Shown here one piece after another: positions 8,225 through 17,041 of a stretch of 64,000 nt of DNA. Under the pieces are notes generated by a model. That model made no database searches, was not told the origin of the DNA, and saw only the letters and a program-made list of their open reading frames with translations. Source of the stretch: Dietzia psychralcaliphila (GTDB lineage Bacteria; Actinomycetota; Actinomycetes; Mycobacteriales; Mycobacteriaceae); assembly GCF_003096095.1 (NCBI RefSeq), contig NZ_CP015453.1:1488001-1552000 (forward strand), given 5' to 3'. Both the position numbers and the translations under genes were made by a program. Within the stretch, counting starts at the first letter, position 1, and the number at the start of each line of letters is the position of its first letter.

Positions 8225-9282
8225 GCACTGCCGTACTCGACCGGCCCGTGGACCAGTCGGAGACCGAACAGCTGGTCCGCCGGCTCGCCGCCCGACGCCG
8301 GAGGCGCGCCCTGCTCGTGGTGGCCGCACTCGTCGTCGCTCTCCTCGCGGCGATGGCGGTCCGGGTCCTGCTGGGCCGGTACACGGTGACCATCCCCGAC
8401 TTCGTCGCCATCCTCCGCGGCGCCACCATCCCCGGCGCGACCTTCGTGGTGATGGAGGACAAGCTCCCCCGCGCGGTGCTGGGCGCGCTGGCAGGACTGG
8501 CGTTCGGCGCCTCTGGGGCACTGTTCCGCCGCGTCCTGGGCAACCCGCTCGCGAGCCCCGACATCCTGGGCATCTCCCACGGGGCGTCCGCAGGGGCGGT
8601 CGCAGGGATGGCGATCTGGGGGCTGCGCGGGGTCGCGATCATCCCGGCGGCGCTCCTCGGGTCCGCGGTCGCGCTGGCCATCGTCCTCATCGCGTCCGCA
8701 GGGCGCCACACCGGGATCGTGGGCCAGCGGTTCCTGCTCGGCGGCGTGGCCGTGGCCGCCCTCGGCGCGGCCGTGGTCACCCAGCTCATCGCGCGCCTGC
8801 CGCTGGCCGGGGCTCAGGAGGCCGCCGTGTGGACCGTCGGTTCGCTCTCCGGAGCCTCGGTCCAGCGCATCGGATGGCTCGCAGTGGCCCTGGTGCTGCT
8901 CCTGCCCCTGGGCATCTGGCTGCACGAGGCCCTCCGGCCCGCCGAGCTGGGACCCGAGCTCGCCGTGGGCCTGGGTTCCCGGCCCGTCCCCACCCGCGCG
9001 GCCGCGTTGGGAGTGGGCACCATTCTCGCCGCCTCCGCGACCGCCGTGGCCGGCCCACTCGCCTTCGTGGCGCTGCTGGCCACGCCCATCGCCACCGCCC
9101 TGGGCCGCGGCCGTCCCCACATCGTGGCCGCCGCGCTCACCGGCTCGGTGATGGTGGTGGTCGCCGACATCGTGGCCTCCGAGGCCCTGAACACCGTCGA
9201 CCTCCCCACCGGCGTGGTGACCGGCGCCCTCGGCGCCCCTGCCATGCTCTGGATCCTCCTGCGTTCCCGAAAGGTCGCCTGA
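8221..9282 (+). CDS. FecCD-family iron-siderophore permease, importer 1 (second)
   Basis: Second FecCD-type permease, 353 residues, partner of the upstream gene. It shows ASGALFRRVLGNPLASPDIL, an ELAVGLGSRPVPTRA coupling segment and TAVAGPLAFVALLATPIATA. In the last motif, APHIAR-type histidine is replaced (LLATPIAT), which is common in the second permease of such pairs. The GTG start at 8221 overlaps the previous stop (GTGA); its own TGA overlaps the ATPase start (TGATG). Confidence 0.9.
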   Translation: MSTAVLDRPVDQSETEQLVRRLAARRRRRALLVVAALVVALLAAMAVRVLLGRYTVTIPDFVAILRGATIPGATFVVMEDKLPRAVLGALAGLAFGASGALFRRVLGNPLASPDILGISHGASAGAVAGMAIWGLRGVAIIPAALLGSAVALAIVLIASAGRHTGIVGQRFLLGGVAVAALGAAVVTQLIARLPLAGAQEAAVWTVGSLSGASVQRIGWLAVALVLLLPLGIWLHEALRPAELGPELAVGLGSRPVPTRAAALGVGTILAASATAVAGPLAFVALLATPIATALGRGRPHIVAAALTGSVMVVVADIVASEALNTVDLPTGVVTGALGAPAMLWILLRSRKVA

Positions 9283-10166
9283 TGAGTATCACCACCCCCG
9301 TCGCAGCCGCGTTGCCCATGGACGCCGCGCCCGGCCCGGCCCCCGCCTTCCGCCTGCGCGGCCTGTCCCTGGGATACGGGACCGACCCCGTGATCCGCGA
9401 CCTCGACCTGGATATCCCCAGCGGCCGTACCACGGTGTTGATCGGTGCCAACGGCTGCGGCAAGTCCACGATCCTGCGCGCCCTGGGTCGGCAGCTCACG
9501 CCCCTGTCCGGGTCGATCGAGGTGGCCGGGCGGGATCTGGACGTGATCAAGCCGCGCGAACACGCCAGGTCGGTGGCCTTCCTCCCGCAGTCACCGCTGG
9601 TGCCGGAGGGGCTCACCGTGGCCGAGCTGGTGGCCCGCGGCCGACATCCCCACCGTCGGTGGTGGGGTCCGGGCGACGACGACGAGCCCGCCGTCGCCGA
9701 GGCGTTGGCGCTCACCGACACCGCGGGATTCGCCCACCGCCGGGTAGACGAACTCTCAGGCGGTCAGCGCCAACGGGTCTGGGTGGCGCTCGTGCTGGCC
9801 CAGGCCACGCCGACGCTGCTACTCGACGAGCCGTGCTCGTTCCTCGACTTGGCCCACCAGATGGACATCCTGGACCTGGTCCGCGATCTGCCGCTGCCCG
9901 CCGCCCACGCCCGGGACCAGCGGGGGGACGACTCCGGTCGCCGGACCGTGGTGGCAGTCCTGCACGAGCTCACCCTGGCCGCACGTGTGGCCGACCACCT
10001 GGTGGCCGTAGCCGAGGGCGGGGTCGTGGCCGCCGGGCCGCCCGAGCAGGTGATCAACTCCGAGACGCTACGTCGGGTGTTCGATCTGGAGGCCGACATC
10101 ATCAGTGACCCGCTCACCGGCCACCCCGTGGTCCTGCCGCGGGGACGACGGAAGGGGACATCATGA
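9282..10166 (+). CDS. siderophore ABC transporter ATPase, importer 1
   Basis: ABC ATPase of the FecE/FepC type, 294 residues. Walker A is GANGCGKST, the signature LSGGQRQRVWVAL, Walker B LLLDEPCSFLD, and the switch histidine lies in VAVLHELTLAA. Two oddities against the second importer's ATPase in this window: DEPCSFLD in place of DEPTTYLD, and an insertion of about 15 residues (PAAHARDQRGDDSGR) between Walker B and the H-loop. Neither removes a catalytic residue. It overlaps both neighbours (TGATG and ATGA). Confidence 0.92.
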   Translation: MSITTPVAAALPMDAAPGPAPAFRLRGLSLGYGTDPVIRDLDLDIPSGRTTVLIGANGCGKSTILRALGRQLTPLSGSIEVAGRDLDVIKPREHARSVAFLPQSPLVPEGLTVAELVARGRHPHRRWWGPGDDDEPAVAEALALTDTAGFAHRRVDELSGGQRQRVWVALVLAQATPTLLLDEPCSFLDLAHQMDILDLVRDLPLPAAHARDQRGDDSGRRTVVAVLHELTLAARVADHLVAVAEGGVVAAGPPEQVINSETLRRVFDLEADIISDPLTGHPVVLPRGRRKGTS

Positions 10167-11086
10167 CCGCCATGACCACAGAGGCGCCGATCCTCGTCGC
10201 GCAGACGCGGGTGGTCCGGGTCCGCGCACTGGGGGAGTCGTACCTCCGCCTGGTGTTGGCCGGCCCGGATCTCCTGAGGTGGTCGGAGGAAGTGGTGGAT
10301 CCCGGGACGGTGCGCGACGCCTACATCAAGGTGTTCGTGCCCCCGGCAGGTGGGCAGGGGGTCGTCCCGGACCCGTCCGCGATCCGGGAGTGGCTGACCC
10401 TGCCCGAGGAGGACCGGGGTTGGATGCGGACCTACACCGTCCGTCGGGCCGACACGGTGGAGCTCGACGGCGAGCAGGTCCCGGCCCTGACCGTGGACAT
10501 GGTGGTCCATCCCGGTGCGGACGAGGGGCCGGGCTCGGAGTGGGCGCGGGCGGTGAGGCCCGGTGACACGGTGCGTATCGCCGGCCCCGGCCGCGGGCAC
10601 GCACCATGGGCGGCGTGGTCTCCGGGTGGGGCCGGCCGGGTGGTGTGTGCGGGAGATGAGACCGCGGCGCCCGCACTGTTGTCGATCGCCGAGGAGCTCG
10701 CCGCGGAGCCGCAGGGGATGCGGGACGTCCAGATCGTCCTGGAGGTGCCGACCCCGTCCGACGTGCGCGCGCTGTCGGCGGAGGCGTCCGACTCCGTCAC
10801 CCTGCTCTCGAGATCGGGGGAACCGGGCCACGCGCTCGTGCACCATCTGGCCGGACTGTTGGAGGTGGGTCAGGGGTGCGTCGAGACGGTCCTGGACGGA
10901 CGCCGTCCCGCCGAGCGGGAGTGGCAGACGGCCACTCCCGTCTCCGCCGGGGACCCGTACGTGTTCCTGGCGGGGGAGGCGGGGCTGGTCCGGGCGATGC
11001 GCAGGCTCGCCGTGGACGGGGCCGGGATGCCCAAGGGGGCCGTGTCGTTCATGGGGTACTGGCGCCGGGGTGCCGCGGAATCCTGA
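10163..11086 (+). CDS. siderophore-interacting protein (FAD-dependent ferric reductase), importer 1
   Basis: Member of the SIP/ViuB family, 307 residues, cytosolic. These flavoproteins release iron by reducing ferric siderophores with NAD(P)H. Seen: the N-terminal FAD-binding barrel with YIKVFVP and the FAD-contact MRTYTVRRAD, then a C-terminal nucleotide-binding part with CAGDETAAPALLSIAE and VFLAGEAGLVRAMRR, ending in FMGYWRRG. It is the last gene of importer 1 and starts inside the ATPase stop (ATGA). The inward position matches hydroxamate siderophores, whose iron can be freed by reduction. Confidence 0.9.
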   Translation: MTAMTTEAPILVAQTRVVRVRALGESYLRLVLAGPDLLRWSEEVVDPGTVRDAYIKVFVPPAGGQGVVPDPSAIREWLTLPEEDRGWMRTYTVRRADTVELDGEQVPALTVDMVVHPGADEGPGSEWARAVRPGDTVRIAGPGRGHAPWAAWSPGGAGRVVCAGDETAAPALLSIAEELAAEPQGMRDVQIVLEVPTPSDVRALSAEASDSVTLLSRSGEPGHALVHHLAGLLEVGQGCVETVLDGRRPAEREWQTATPVSAGDPYVFLAGEAGLVRAMRRLAVDGAGMPKGAVSFMGYWRRGAAES

Positions 11087-11149
11087 GCGGATGTCGGGCG
11101 CAGTGGCTCGCCGTGGGGTCTCTGCAGACGAGGTTCGTGCGCACGCCGA

Positions 11150-11893
11150 TCAGATGTCGTCAGGGCTCTCATCCGGGGTCTCATCAGGGCCCTCGTCGGG
11201 CGCCGGGTAGGATGGGTCGCGCAGCGCACCGAGAAGGCGTGGGTAGCGCGATCCGGGCAGGCGGTTCCCGATGGGATCGAAGTGCAGGTCCTTGTCGTCG
11301 TCCTCCCAGGTGTCGACCGTCAGTCGGCCGAGGGTCTCCCACTTGCCCAGTGGGGTGGCGTGCTGGAGGGTCCACGTGCCGCCGTCGCCAGTGGGGATCG
11401 CGGCCAACAGCAGTTGGCGGCCGGCGATCCGCACGGGGAACATGGACGTCATGGTGCGGCCGGTCGTGCGCCAACCTGTCGTCAGCACGTAGCGGGTGAT
11501 CGGCCCCAGGCCCGTGCTCGCGAGAAGGATGTCCACGGGACTATCGGCGTGGATGCGGATGGCCATCCCGCCGATGTCGGGGACGGCGTCCGGCAGGCCC
11601 ACGGCGCGCGAGAACCGGACCGTCGCCGGCCACCGGCCCGTGATGTCCAGGAGCGGTGAGCCGGTTCGTCCGATTCCTGTCACGCTCAGAGTCGCGTGGG
11701 CGACGACGCCCTTGGGGTGCAGCGCCTTGGGCCGGGCCAGACGCGTCACCGCCGCCGCGACACCGAAGGCCGAACCGAACAGGCCCGCGACGGGTGACGA
11801 GCGCACGGCCACCTCAGTGGAAGGCTCGGGGCGTCGGTTGTCGGGAACGTGGGCGGAGGATGCGCGGCTGGTTCTCCGAGGGGTACGGGTCAT
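11150..11893 (-). CDS. catalase-like conserved protein of unknown function
   Basis: 247 residues. The middle (ALHPKGVVAHATLSVTG, GRWPATVRFSRAVGLPDAVP, DIGGMAIRIH) recalls the N-terminal core of small heme catalase-superfamily proteins, but I cannot confirm the heme ligands. No signal peptide; the N-terminus is basic and low-complexity and the C-terminus acidic (DEGPDETPDESPDD). A TAGGGT element seven bases before the ATG suggests a leaderless transcript. It is divergent from an MpaB/DUF2236 gene and both lie between two iron importers, so a heme- or redox-related role is possible. The family call is tentative. Confidence 0.6.
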   Translation of the reverse strand: MTRTPRRTSRASSAHVPDNRRPEPSTEVAVRSSPVAGLFGSAFGVAAAVTRLARPKALHPKGVVAHATLSVTGIGRTGSPLLDITGRWPATVRFSRAVGLPDAVPDIGGMAIRIHADSPVDILLASTGLGPITRYVLTTGWRTTGRTMTSMFPVRIAGRQLLLAAIPTGDGGTWTLQHATPLGKWETLGRLTVDTWEDDDKDLHFDPIGNRLPGSRYPRLLGALRDPSYPAPDEGPDETPDESPDDI

Positions 11894-11900
11894 GGTCTCA

Positions 11901-11906
11901 ACCCTA
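11901..11906 (-). promoter_or_regulatory. -10 element (TAGGGT) for leaderless transcript of the catalase-like gene
   Basis: TAGGGT on the minus strand stands seven bases before the ATG at 11893, and there is no ribosome-binding site between them. In actinobacteria this spacing means transcription begins at or next to the start codon. Confidence 0.5.
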
Positions 11907-11978
11907 CTCAGTGGCGCGTCTCACACCACGGTGCTACGGTCAGCCCAAAGTTGGACAGAACACGGGACGGTGTCAACC

Positions 11979-13025
11979 ATGGTCAGTGCGTACCTGCGAC
12001 AGGACGAGGGACTCTTCGCGCCCGACTCGGTCGCCCGGCGGGTGTGGTCCTACCCGACCTCCGCTCTGTTGGGCTTCATCCGGGCGGTGACCGTCGAGCA
12101 CCTCGACCCCGACCTGACCGCCGCCGTCGACCACAGTGGCCAGGTGGTCCAGCGGCCCGCCCTCCGGTACGACCGGACCGTTCAGTACTTCGCGACCGTG
12201 CTGTTCGGCGACGCCGAGTCGGTGATCAGATCCTCCGACGTGCTCATGAAGGTGCACTCGCGCGCGTACGGCCCCAACCTCGTCACCGGCGGCGACTACG
12301 ACTCGAACGACCCTGACTCGCAACTGTGGATCCACATGACCGCCTGGCACTCGATCCTCTACGTGTACGAGCGCTACGGACCCGGGCAGCTGAGCCGGAC
12401 CGAGGAGAACGAGTACTGGCGCGAGTGCGCCGTGGCAGCGCACTGCCAACCGATCCACGTCGACGACGTGCCGAGGACCAGGGGCGAGGTACAGAAGTAC
12501 TTCGACGACTGGCGCGACCGGCTCGCCGCGTCCGAGGCGGCCGTGCACAACATCGACTTCATCCTCCACGGCATGGACACCATCTTCACCGCGCTGCCCG
12601 CGCCGATGCGGGCGGTCATGGGACCGGTGATCAGGGCCGGGGTGATCGCCACCTACCCACGGTGGATGCGGCCACTGATGGGCGTCAGTCAGTCACGGGT
12701 GGTCGATACGGCGGCGCGCGCGGCGCTCCGGCCGGGCATGACAGCACTGGCACGCAGTCCCCGGGCGCAACTGTGGTTCCTCGAGCGGGTGGCCCCCCGC
12801 GGCGGTCCGGTTCTCACCGACTACCTGCGAGGCATCCCCGCCGAGACCTCGAGCGTCTACTCGCCGGAGCAGGCCCGGAAGAGGTACGGCGACCCCCGGA
12901 CGCCGCTCGAGCAGTACGCGGACCAACTCGCCGCGCGGCGGGTCGGGGCTGCGGCGACGCCGTACGAGCCCAAGCACCACGAGGCGCCGCTGGAGTTCGC
13001 GGCCCCGGCGGCGCGGGTGGGTTAG
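11979..13025 (+). CDS. oxygenase MpaB family protein (DUF2236)
   Basis: 348-residue protein of the DUF2236/MpaB family, which includes the heme-dependent latex-clearing protein Lcp and fungal MpaB. Seen: ALRYDRTVQYFATVLFGD, KVHSRAYGP, the conserved WIHMTAWHSILYVYERYG helix with candidate heme-binding His, and EYWRECAVAAH. No signal peptide is visible. The ATG at 11979 has GGGACGG eight bases upstream. Mycobacterial genomes carry many such proteins, mostly uncharacterised; substrate unknown. It is divergent from the catalase-like gene. The C-terminal part is Ala- and Pro-rich. Confidence 0.82.
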   Translation: MVSAYLRQDEGLFAPDSVARRVWSYPTSALLGFIRAVTVEHLDPDLTAAVDHSGQVVQRPALRYDRTVQYFATVLFGDAESVIRSSDVLMKVHSRAYGPNLVTGGDYDSNDPDSQLWIHMTAWHSILYVYERYGPGQLSRTEENEYWRECAVAAHCQPIHVDDVPRTRGEVQKYFDDWRDRLAASEAAVHNIDFILHGMDTIFTALPAPMRAVMGPVIRAGVIATYPRWMRPLMGVSQSRVVDTAARAALRPGMTALARSPRAQLWFLERVAPRGGPVLTDYLRGIPAETSSVYSPEQARKRYGDPRTPLEQYADQLAARRVGAAATPYEPKHHEAPLEFAAPAARVG

Positions 13026-13089
13026 GCCCGCCCCGCACCATCGGACTCGCCCGTTGACCGGTCCTCGTCCCGGGTGGGTTCGCGTCGAA

Positions 13090-13911
13090 TCAACGACCGC
13101 GACGTCTGTCGAGTGGGACGACGGTGGGCGTCCGGGTGACCGCGTCCGGGACGATGAGGCTGGGTAGATCGAATACCTCCTCGACCAGGGCCGCGGTGAG
13201 TATGTCGCCAGGAGAGCCGGAGGCGACCACACGTCCGTCCTTCATCACCACCAGGTACGAGGCGTAGCGGGCGGCCTGATTGAGGTCGTGGAGGACCGCG
13301 ACGACCGTGCGGCCGGACTCGTGCTGGTTCCGGAGGAGATCCAGCACGTCGTACTGGTGGGAGATGTCGAGGTAGGTGGTCGGTTCATCGAGGAGCAGGA
13401 CCGGTGTCTGCTGGGCCAGGAGCATCGAGATCCAGACCCGCTGCCGCTGCCCTCCGGACAGTTCGTCGACGAACCGGTCCGCGAGCCCGGTGACGGAGGT
13501 GGCGGCCATCGCCTCTGCTACGGCGGCGTCGTCGCCCAGACTCCACTGGCGCAGTGGACTGTGATGTGGATGCCGGCCCCGGGACACCAGGTCACCCACC
13601 CGTATCCCCTCCGGAGTGACGGCTCCCTGCGGAAGGAGGCCCACCCGTCGCGCGACCTCCCGGGTGCGCAGGCGGTTGATGTCCCGGCCGTTCAGGAGGA
13701 TCTGTCCCTGGTGAGGGGTGATCACCCGGGCCAAGGCCTTGAGCAGGGTGGACTTGCCGCACGCGTTGGGTCCCACGATCACGGTGAAGGCGCCGTCGGG
13801 GATGCTCAGGTCTAGATCCGTCGCGACGACGCGGCGCTCGTAGGCGAGCCGTGCCCCCTCGGCCACCAGCGCAGCCGAGTGGTCGAGGGGGGTGGCGGCG
13901 ACGTGTGGCAT
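13090..13911 (-). CDS. siderophore ABC transporter ATPase, importer 2
   Basis: ABC ATPase of the FecE type, 273 residues. Walker A GPNACGKST, signature LSGGQRQRVWISM, Walker B LLLDEPTTYLD, H-loop VAVLHDLNQAARYASYL. This is the canonical form, unlike the importer 1 ATPase. The ATG shares one base with the stop of the upstream binding lipoprotein (TGATG), so these two form a minus-strand unit while the permeases are on the opposite strand. Confidence 0.92.
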   Translation of the reverse strand: MPHVAATPLDHSAALVAEGARLAYERRVVATDLDLSIPDGAFTVIVGPNACGKSTLLKALARVITPHQGQILLNGRDINRLRTREVARRVGLLPQGAVTPEGIRVGDLVSRGRHPHHSPLRQWSLGDDAAVAEAMAATSVTGLADRFVDELSGGQRQRVWISMLLAQQTPVLLLDEPTTYLDISHQYDVLDLLRNQHESGRTVVAVLHDLNQAARYASYLVVMKDGRVVASGSPGDILTAALVEEVFDLPSLIVPDAVTRTPTVVPLDRRRGR

Positions 13912-14846
13912 CAGCCCAGGGTCTCCTCGACGTCGTCGAGGATCTCGGCCGCGCCGAGGACGCCGATGCCGACCATCCAGGTCTCGTCATCCACCTCGTG
14001 GGTCTGATCGGCCCTGACCGCAGGGAGGTCGTTCCACAGCCCGGTGACCGTCGCCATCGTGGTCGCCGAGGGGTCGCCGCCGGGGTTGGTGAAGAACACG
14101 ATCTCGCCGTCGATCTCCTCGTACAACTCCGGGGAGAGCTCGGCCATCGAGTACTCGTTCCACTCCCGGTCGCCCAGGTCGAAGCCCATCGCGGACATGA
14201 GGGAACCGGAGAACGTCTCCGGCCCGTAGAGGCGGAAATTGTCCGGTCGGAAGCGGACGATCGAGAGCGTCTTCCCCTCGGCCTCCACCGCGCTGCCGAC
14301 CTCGGCGATACGGGTGTCGAGGTCCCCGATGAGGTCCTCCATCTCCTGCTGCTCGCCCACCGCAGCGGCCGTGATGCGGGCCTGCTCCTGCCAGTCGGTT
14401 CCGGAGTTCTCCGAGAACACCGTCGGAGCGATACCGGAGAGTTCGTCGTAGATCGCCTCATGCCTCACCTTTGCCCCGATGATCAGGTCCGGGGCGAGGG
14501 CCGCGATCTTGTCGATGTCGGGCTCGGAGGTGAGGCCGACCAGCTCGGCGTCGATCCCGCCGAGATACGGAGGGGCGCCGGCGCCCGCGCCGGATTCCGT
14601 GATCCCGACCGGGGTGTGTCCGAGGGCGACCAGCGCGTCGAGGTGCGGGGAGTCGAGTACCACGACGCGCTCAGGGGCCGACTCGAGTGTGGTCTCGCCC
14701 ATCGCGTGGGTGACGGTGTAGGCGTCCTCCGTCGACGACTCCGGGGAGGTTTCTGAGCTGGAACAACCCGCGAAGGTGAGAGCGGAGGCGACGGCGACGG
14801 CGAGGAGGGACGGCACTGCACGGCGCCGCCGGAGGAAAGTGGTCAT
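13911..14846 (-). CDS. Fe-siderophore-binding lipoprotein, importer 2
   Basis: Substrate-binding lipoprotein of the FecB/FhuD class, 311 residues. The ATG at 14846 gives a clean lipoprotein signal: RRRR at 6-9, a hydrophobic core and lipobox FAGC with Cys28. Longer upstream frames would destroy the signal. Mature motifs: ERVVVLDSPHLDALVALGHTP, KIAALAPDLIIGAKVRHEAI, and PTVFSENSGTDWQEQ. An iron box lies 21 bases upstream in the divergent region shared with the permeases. It probably binds a different ferric siderophore from importer 1, perhaps a foreign one. Confidence 0.9.
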   Translation of the reverse strand: MTTFLRRRRAVPSLLAVAVASALTFAGCSSSETSPESSTEDAYTVTHAMGETTLESAPERVVVLDSPHLDALVALGHTPVGITESGAGAGAPPYLGGIDAELVGLTSEPDIDKIAALAPDLIIGAKVRHEAIYDELSGIAPTVFSENSGTDWQEQARITAAAVGEQQEMEDLIGDLDTRIAEVGSAVEAEGKTLSIVRFRPDNFRLYGPETFSGSLMSAMGFDLGDREWNEYSMAELSPELYEEIDGEIVFFTNPGGDPSATTMATVTGLWNDLPAVRADQTHEVDDETWMVGIGVLGAAEILDDVEETLG

Positions 14847-14866
14847 GGAAGAGAATCCAACCACAG

Positions 14867-14885
14867 CGAGGCAAGGCTTACCTAA
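14867..14885. promoter_or_regulatory. IdeR/DmdR1-type iron box between divergent halves of importer 2
   Basis: 19-bp element fitting TWAGGTWAGSCTWACCTWA at 16 of 19 positions; the right half (AAGGCTTACCTAA) is near perfect. It lies in the 60-bp gap between the lipoprotein (minus) and first permease (plus), so a single bound repressor could silence both directions. Confidence 0.82.
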
Positions 14886-14906
14886 GCGGTCGGCTACAGT
14901 TCCACC

Positions 14907-15974
14907 GTGGCTGTGAGACCGACCTCGAGAAACCCCGCCGTCCCACCCGGGGCCCCCGGGAGATCTCGGCGGCACAGACGTGGCGAGGTCGCGGCGGGGC
15001 TGGCGTTGGCGCTGGTGGCTCTCGCGCTGGCGGTGGTGGCGAGTCTCGCGATAGGGGCCCGGTCGATTCCACCCGGTGAGGTGATCGAGGCGCTCCTGGG
15101 ACGGGGGTCACTGAGTGTGGTGGGGATCGTGGGCGAGCTCCGGGTCAACCGCACCGTCCTGGGCCTGGTCTGTGGGGCCGCGCTGGGAGCCTCAGGCGCT
15201 CTGATGCAGGCCGTGACGCGCAACCCGATCGCCGATCCGGGCATTCTCGGGGTCAACGCCGGAGCGGCGCTGGGGGTGGTGGTCGGTGCTGTCGTCACCG
15301 GTGGACTGGGACTGACGTCGACCGTCTGGTTCGCTCTGGCCGGTGCGGGTATCGCCTCGGCCGTCATCCTCGTCCTGAGCGCGTCGCCGATGGCCGCGTC
15401 CTCTCCCGTCAGACTCACCCTGGCCGGCGTCGCACTGGCGGCGGTCCTGTCCGGCATCAGTCAGGCGATCGTCGTCCTCGACGAGGAGATCCTCGACTCG
15501 TACCGCTACTGGCAGGTCGGCTCGCTCACCGCTCGACCGGTCGACGAGGTGCTGGGCGTCGTTCCTCTGGTCGTGGTGGGTGCCGTCATCGCTCTGCTGC
15601 TGTTGCGCGGCCTGGATGCCATCGCGCTGGGAGACGACTCGGCGATCGCGCTCGGCGTACGCCCCGGATGGGTGCGGGTCTGGAGCCTGGTCGCCGTGGC
15701 GTTGCTGGCCGGGACGGCCACGGCGCTGGCCGGTCCGATCGGTTTCGTGGGATTGATCATCCCCCACCTGGCGCGTGGGTTGGTCGGCCCCAGCCTGCGG
15801 CGGGTGGTCCCGCTGTCGATGGTGCTCGCACCCGCGCTGCTCCTCGTCGCGGACGTGATCGGCCGGGTGATCGGTGGCGGGGCCGAGACTCCGGCGGGTG
15901 TCGTCACGGCCTTCATCGGCGCGCCACTGCTGATCGGGTACCTGGTGTTCGGGCGACGGGTGGGAGCGGCATGA
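14907..15974 (+). CDS. FecCD-family iron-siderophore permease, importer 2 (first)
   Basis: 355-residue permease with the family motifs GASGALMQAVTRNPIADPGILG, ALGDDSAIALGVRPGWVRVW and LAGPIGFVGLIIPHLARGL. The GTG at 14907 is the first start after the iron box. Its stop overlaps the next permease (ATGA). About nine hydrophobic segments can be traced. Confidence 0.9.
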   Translation: MAVRPTSRNPAVPPGAPGRSRRHRRGEVAAGLALALVALALAVVASLAIGARSIPPGEVIEALLGRGSLSVVGIVGELRVNRTVLGLVCGAALGASGALMQAVTRNPIADPGILGVNAGAALGVVVGAVVTGGLGLTSTVWFALAGAGIASAVILVLSASPMAASSPVRLTLAGVALAAVLSGISQAIVVLDEEILDSYRYWQVGSLTARPVDEVLGVVPLVVVGAVIALLLLRGLDAIALGDDSAIALGVRPGWVRVWSLVAVALLAGTATALAGPIGFVGLIIPHLARGLVGPSLRRVVPLSMVLAPALLLVADVIGRVIGGGAETPAGVVTAFIGAPLLIGYLVFGRRVGAA

Positions 15975-17041
15975 GAACCCTGACCCCGGCCCGTGACGAA
16001 CCGGGCTCGACAGCGCTGCCCCCCGGTGAGAGGGTCCTGCGGCTGGGCGGTCGCTCGGTGCGGTGGGATGAACGCACCGCATGGGTCACGGTGATCCTGG
16101 CACTGCTGACCTGCGTCGTGATCGCGGCGTCGCTGCTGGTCGGGGAATTCCGTATCTCCGCCCCGGACGCGGTCGCCTCACTGCTCGGCAGCGCACCCGA
16201 CAGGATGACCGGCTTCTTCGTCACCGAACGCCGGCTGCCCCGTGCGTTGGTCGCTGTTGCCGTGGGGGCGAGTCTGGCCGCCTCGGGGGCCGTCTTCTGT
16301 GCGCTCACCCGGAATCCCCTCGCGAGTCCGGACATCATCGGGGTGACACAGGGCGCGTCGGCTGGTGGCGCCACCGTGATCCTGGTGATCGGTGGGGGGA
16401 TCGCCCAGGTCGCGCTGGGCGCGTTGGTCGGGGCGACACTCACCGTGGGGTTCATCTTGTTGCTGACGTGGTGGCGCGGGTTGAGCGGCGCACGCCTGGT
16501 GTTGGTCGGCGTCACGCTCGGGGCGCTGGCAATGGCATACGTGGCGCATCTGCTCTCGCGCGTCTTCGTGGCGAGCGCGGTGACCGCCCAGATCTGGCTC
16601 ACCGGCTCACTGCAGGGCCGGGGATGGGCGGAGCTTCGTCCGGTGCTGTTCTGCCTCCTGGTCTCCGCTGTGGTGATCTGGAGTCAGGCGCGTGGCCTTC
16701 GGGCCCTGGCGCTGGGTGATGAGGCGGCCATCGCACTAGGGGTGCGGATGCGCTCCACGAGGGTGATCCTGTTGTCCGCCGCCACCCTGTTGGCAGCCGC
16801 TGCGGTAGCGACCGCCGGCCCGATCGCGTTCGTCGCGCTGGTGGCACCCCATGTCGCTCGAATCCTCACCCGCACGGACCGGGTGCTCCCGGCAGCCCTG
16901 TTGGGAGGCGTGCTGCTCCTGGTGAGCGACCTGGTGGCACAACACGCCTTCCCGCTACCCATCCCGGTCGGGGTGGTGACCGTGGTGCTCGGCGGGCTGT
17001 TCTTCCTGGGACTGCTCTGGCGGGAGGGTCGGCGTGGCTGA
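15971..17041 (+). CDS. FecCD-family iron-siderophore permease, importer 2 (second)
   Basis: 356-residue FecCD-type permease. Motifs: ASGAVFCALTRNPLASPDII, RALALGDEAAIALGVRMRST and TAGPIAFVALVAPHVARILT. It forms the expected heterodimer with the preceding permease; both cooperate with the ATPase and lipoprotein on the opposite strand. Start chosen at the ATG overlapping the upstream TGA. Confidence 0.9.
   Translation: MRTLTPARDEPGSTALPPGERVLRLGGRSVRWDERTAWVTVILALLTCVVIAASLLVGEFRISAPDAVASLLGSAPDRMTGFFVTERRLPRALVAVAVGASLAASGAVFCALTRNPLASPDIIGVTQGASAGGATVILVIGGGIAQVALGALVGATLTVGFILLLTWWRGLSGARLVLVGVTLGALAMAYVAHLLSRVFVASAVTAQIWLTGSLQGRGWAELRPVLFCLLVSAVVIWSQARGLRALALGDEAAIALGVRMRSTRVILLSAATLLAAAAVATAGPIAFVALVAPHVARILTRTDRVLPAALLGGVLLLVSDLVAQHAFPLPIPVGVVTVVLGGLFFLGLLWREGRRG

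Noticed and set aside
7075-9120. 681-codon minus-strand open frame over the importer 1 permeases
   Set aside because: It is the complement of two clear FecCD permeases and has the Asp/Arg/Gly-rich make-up of a high-GC shadow.
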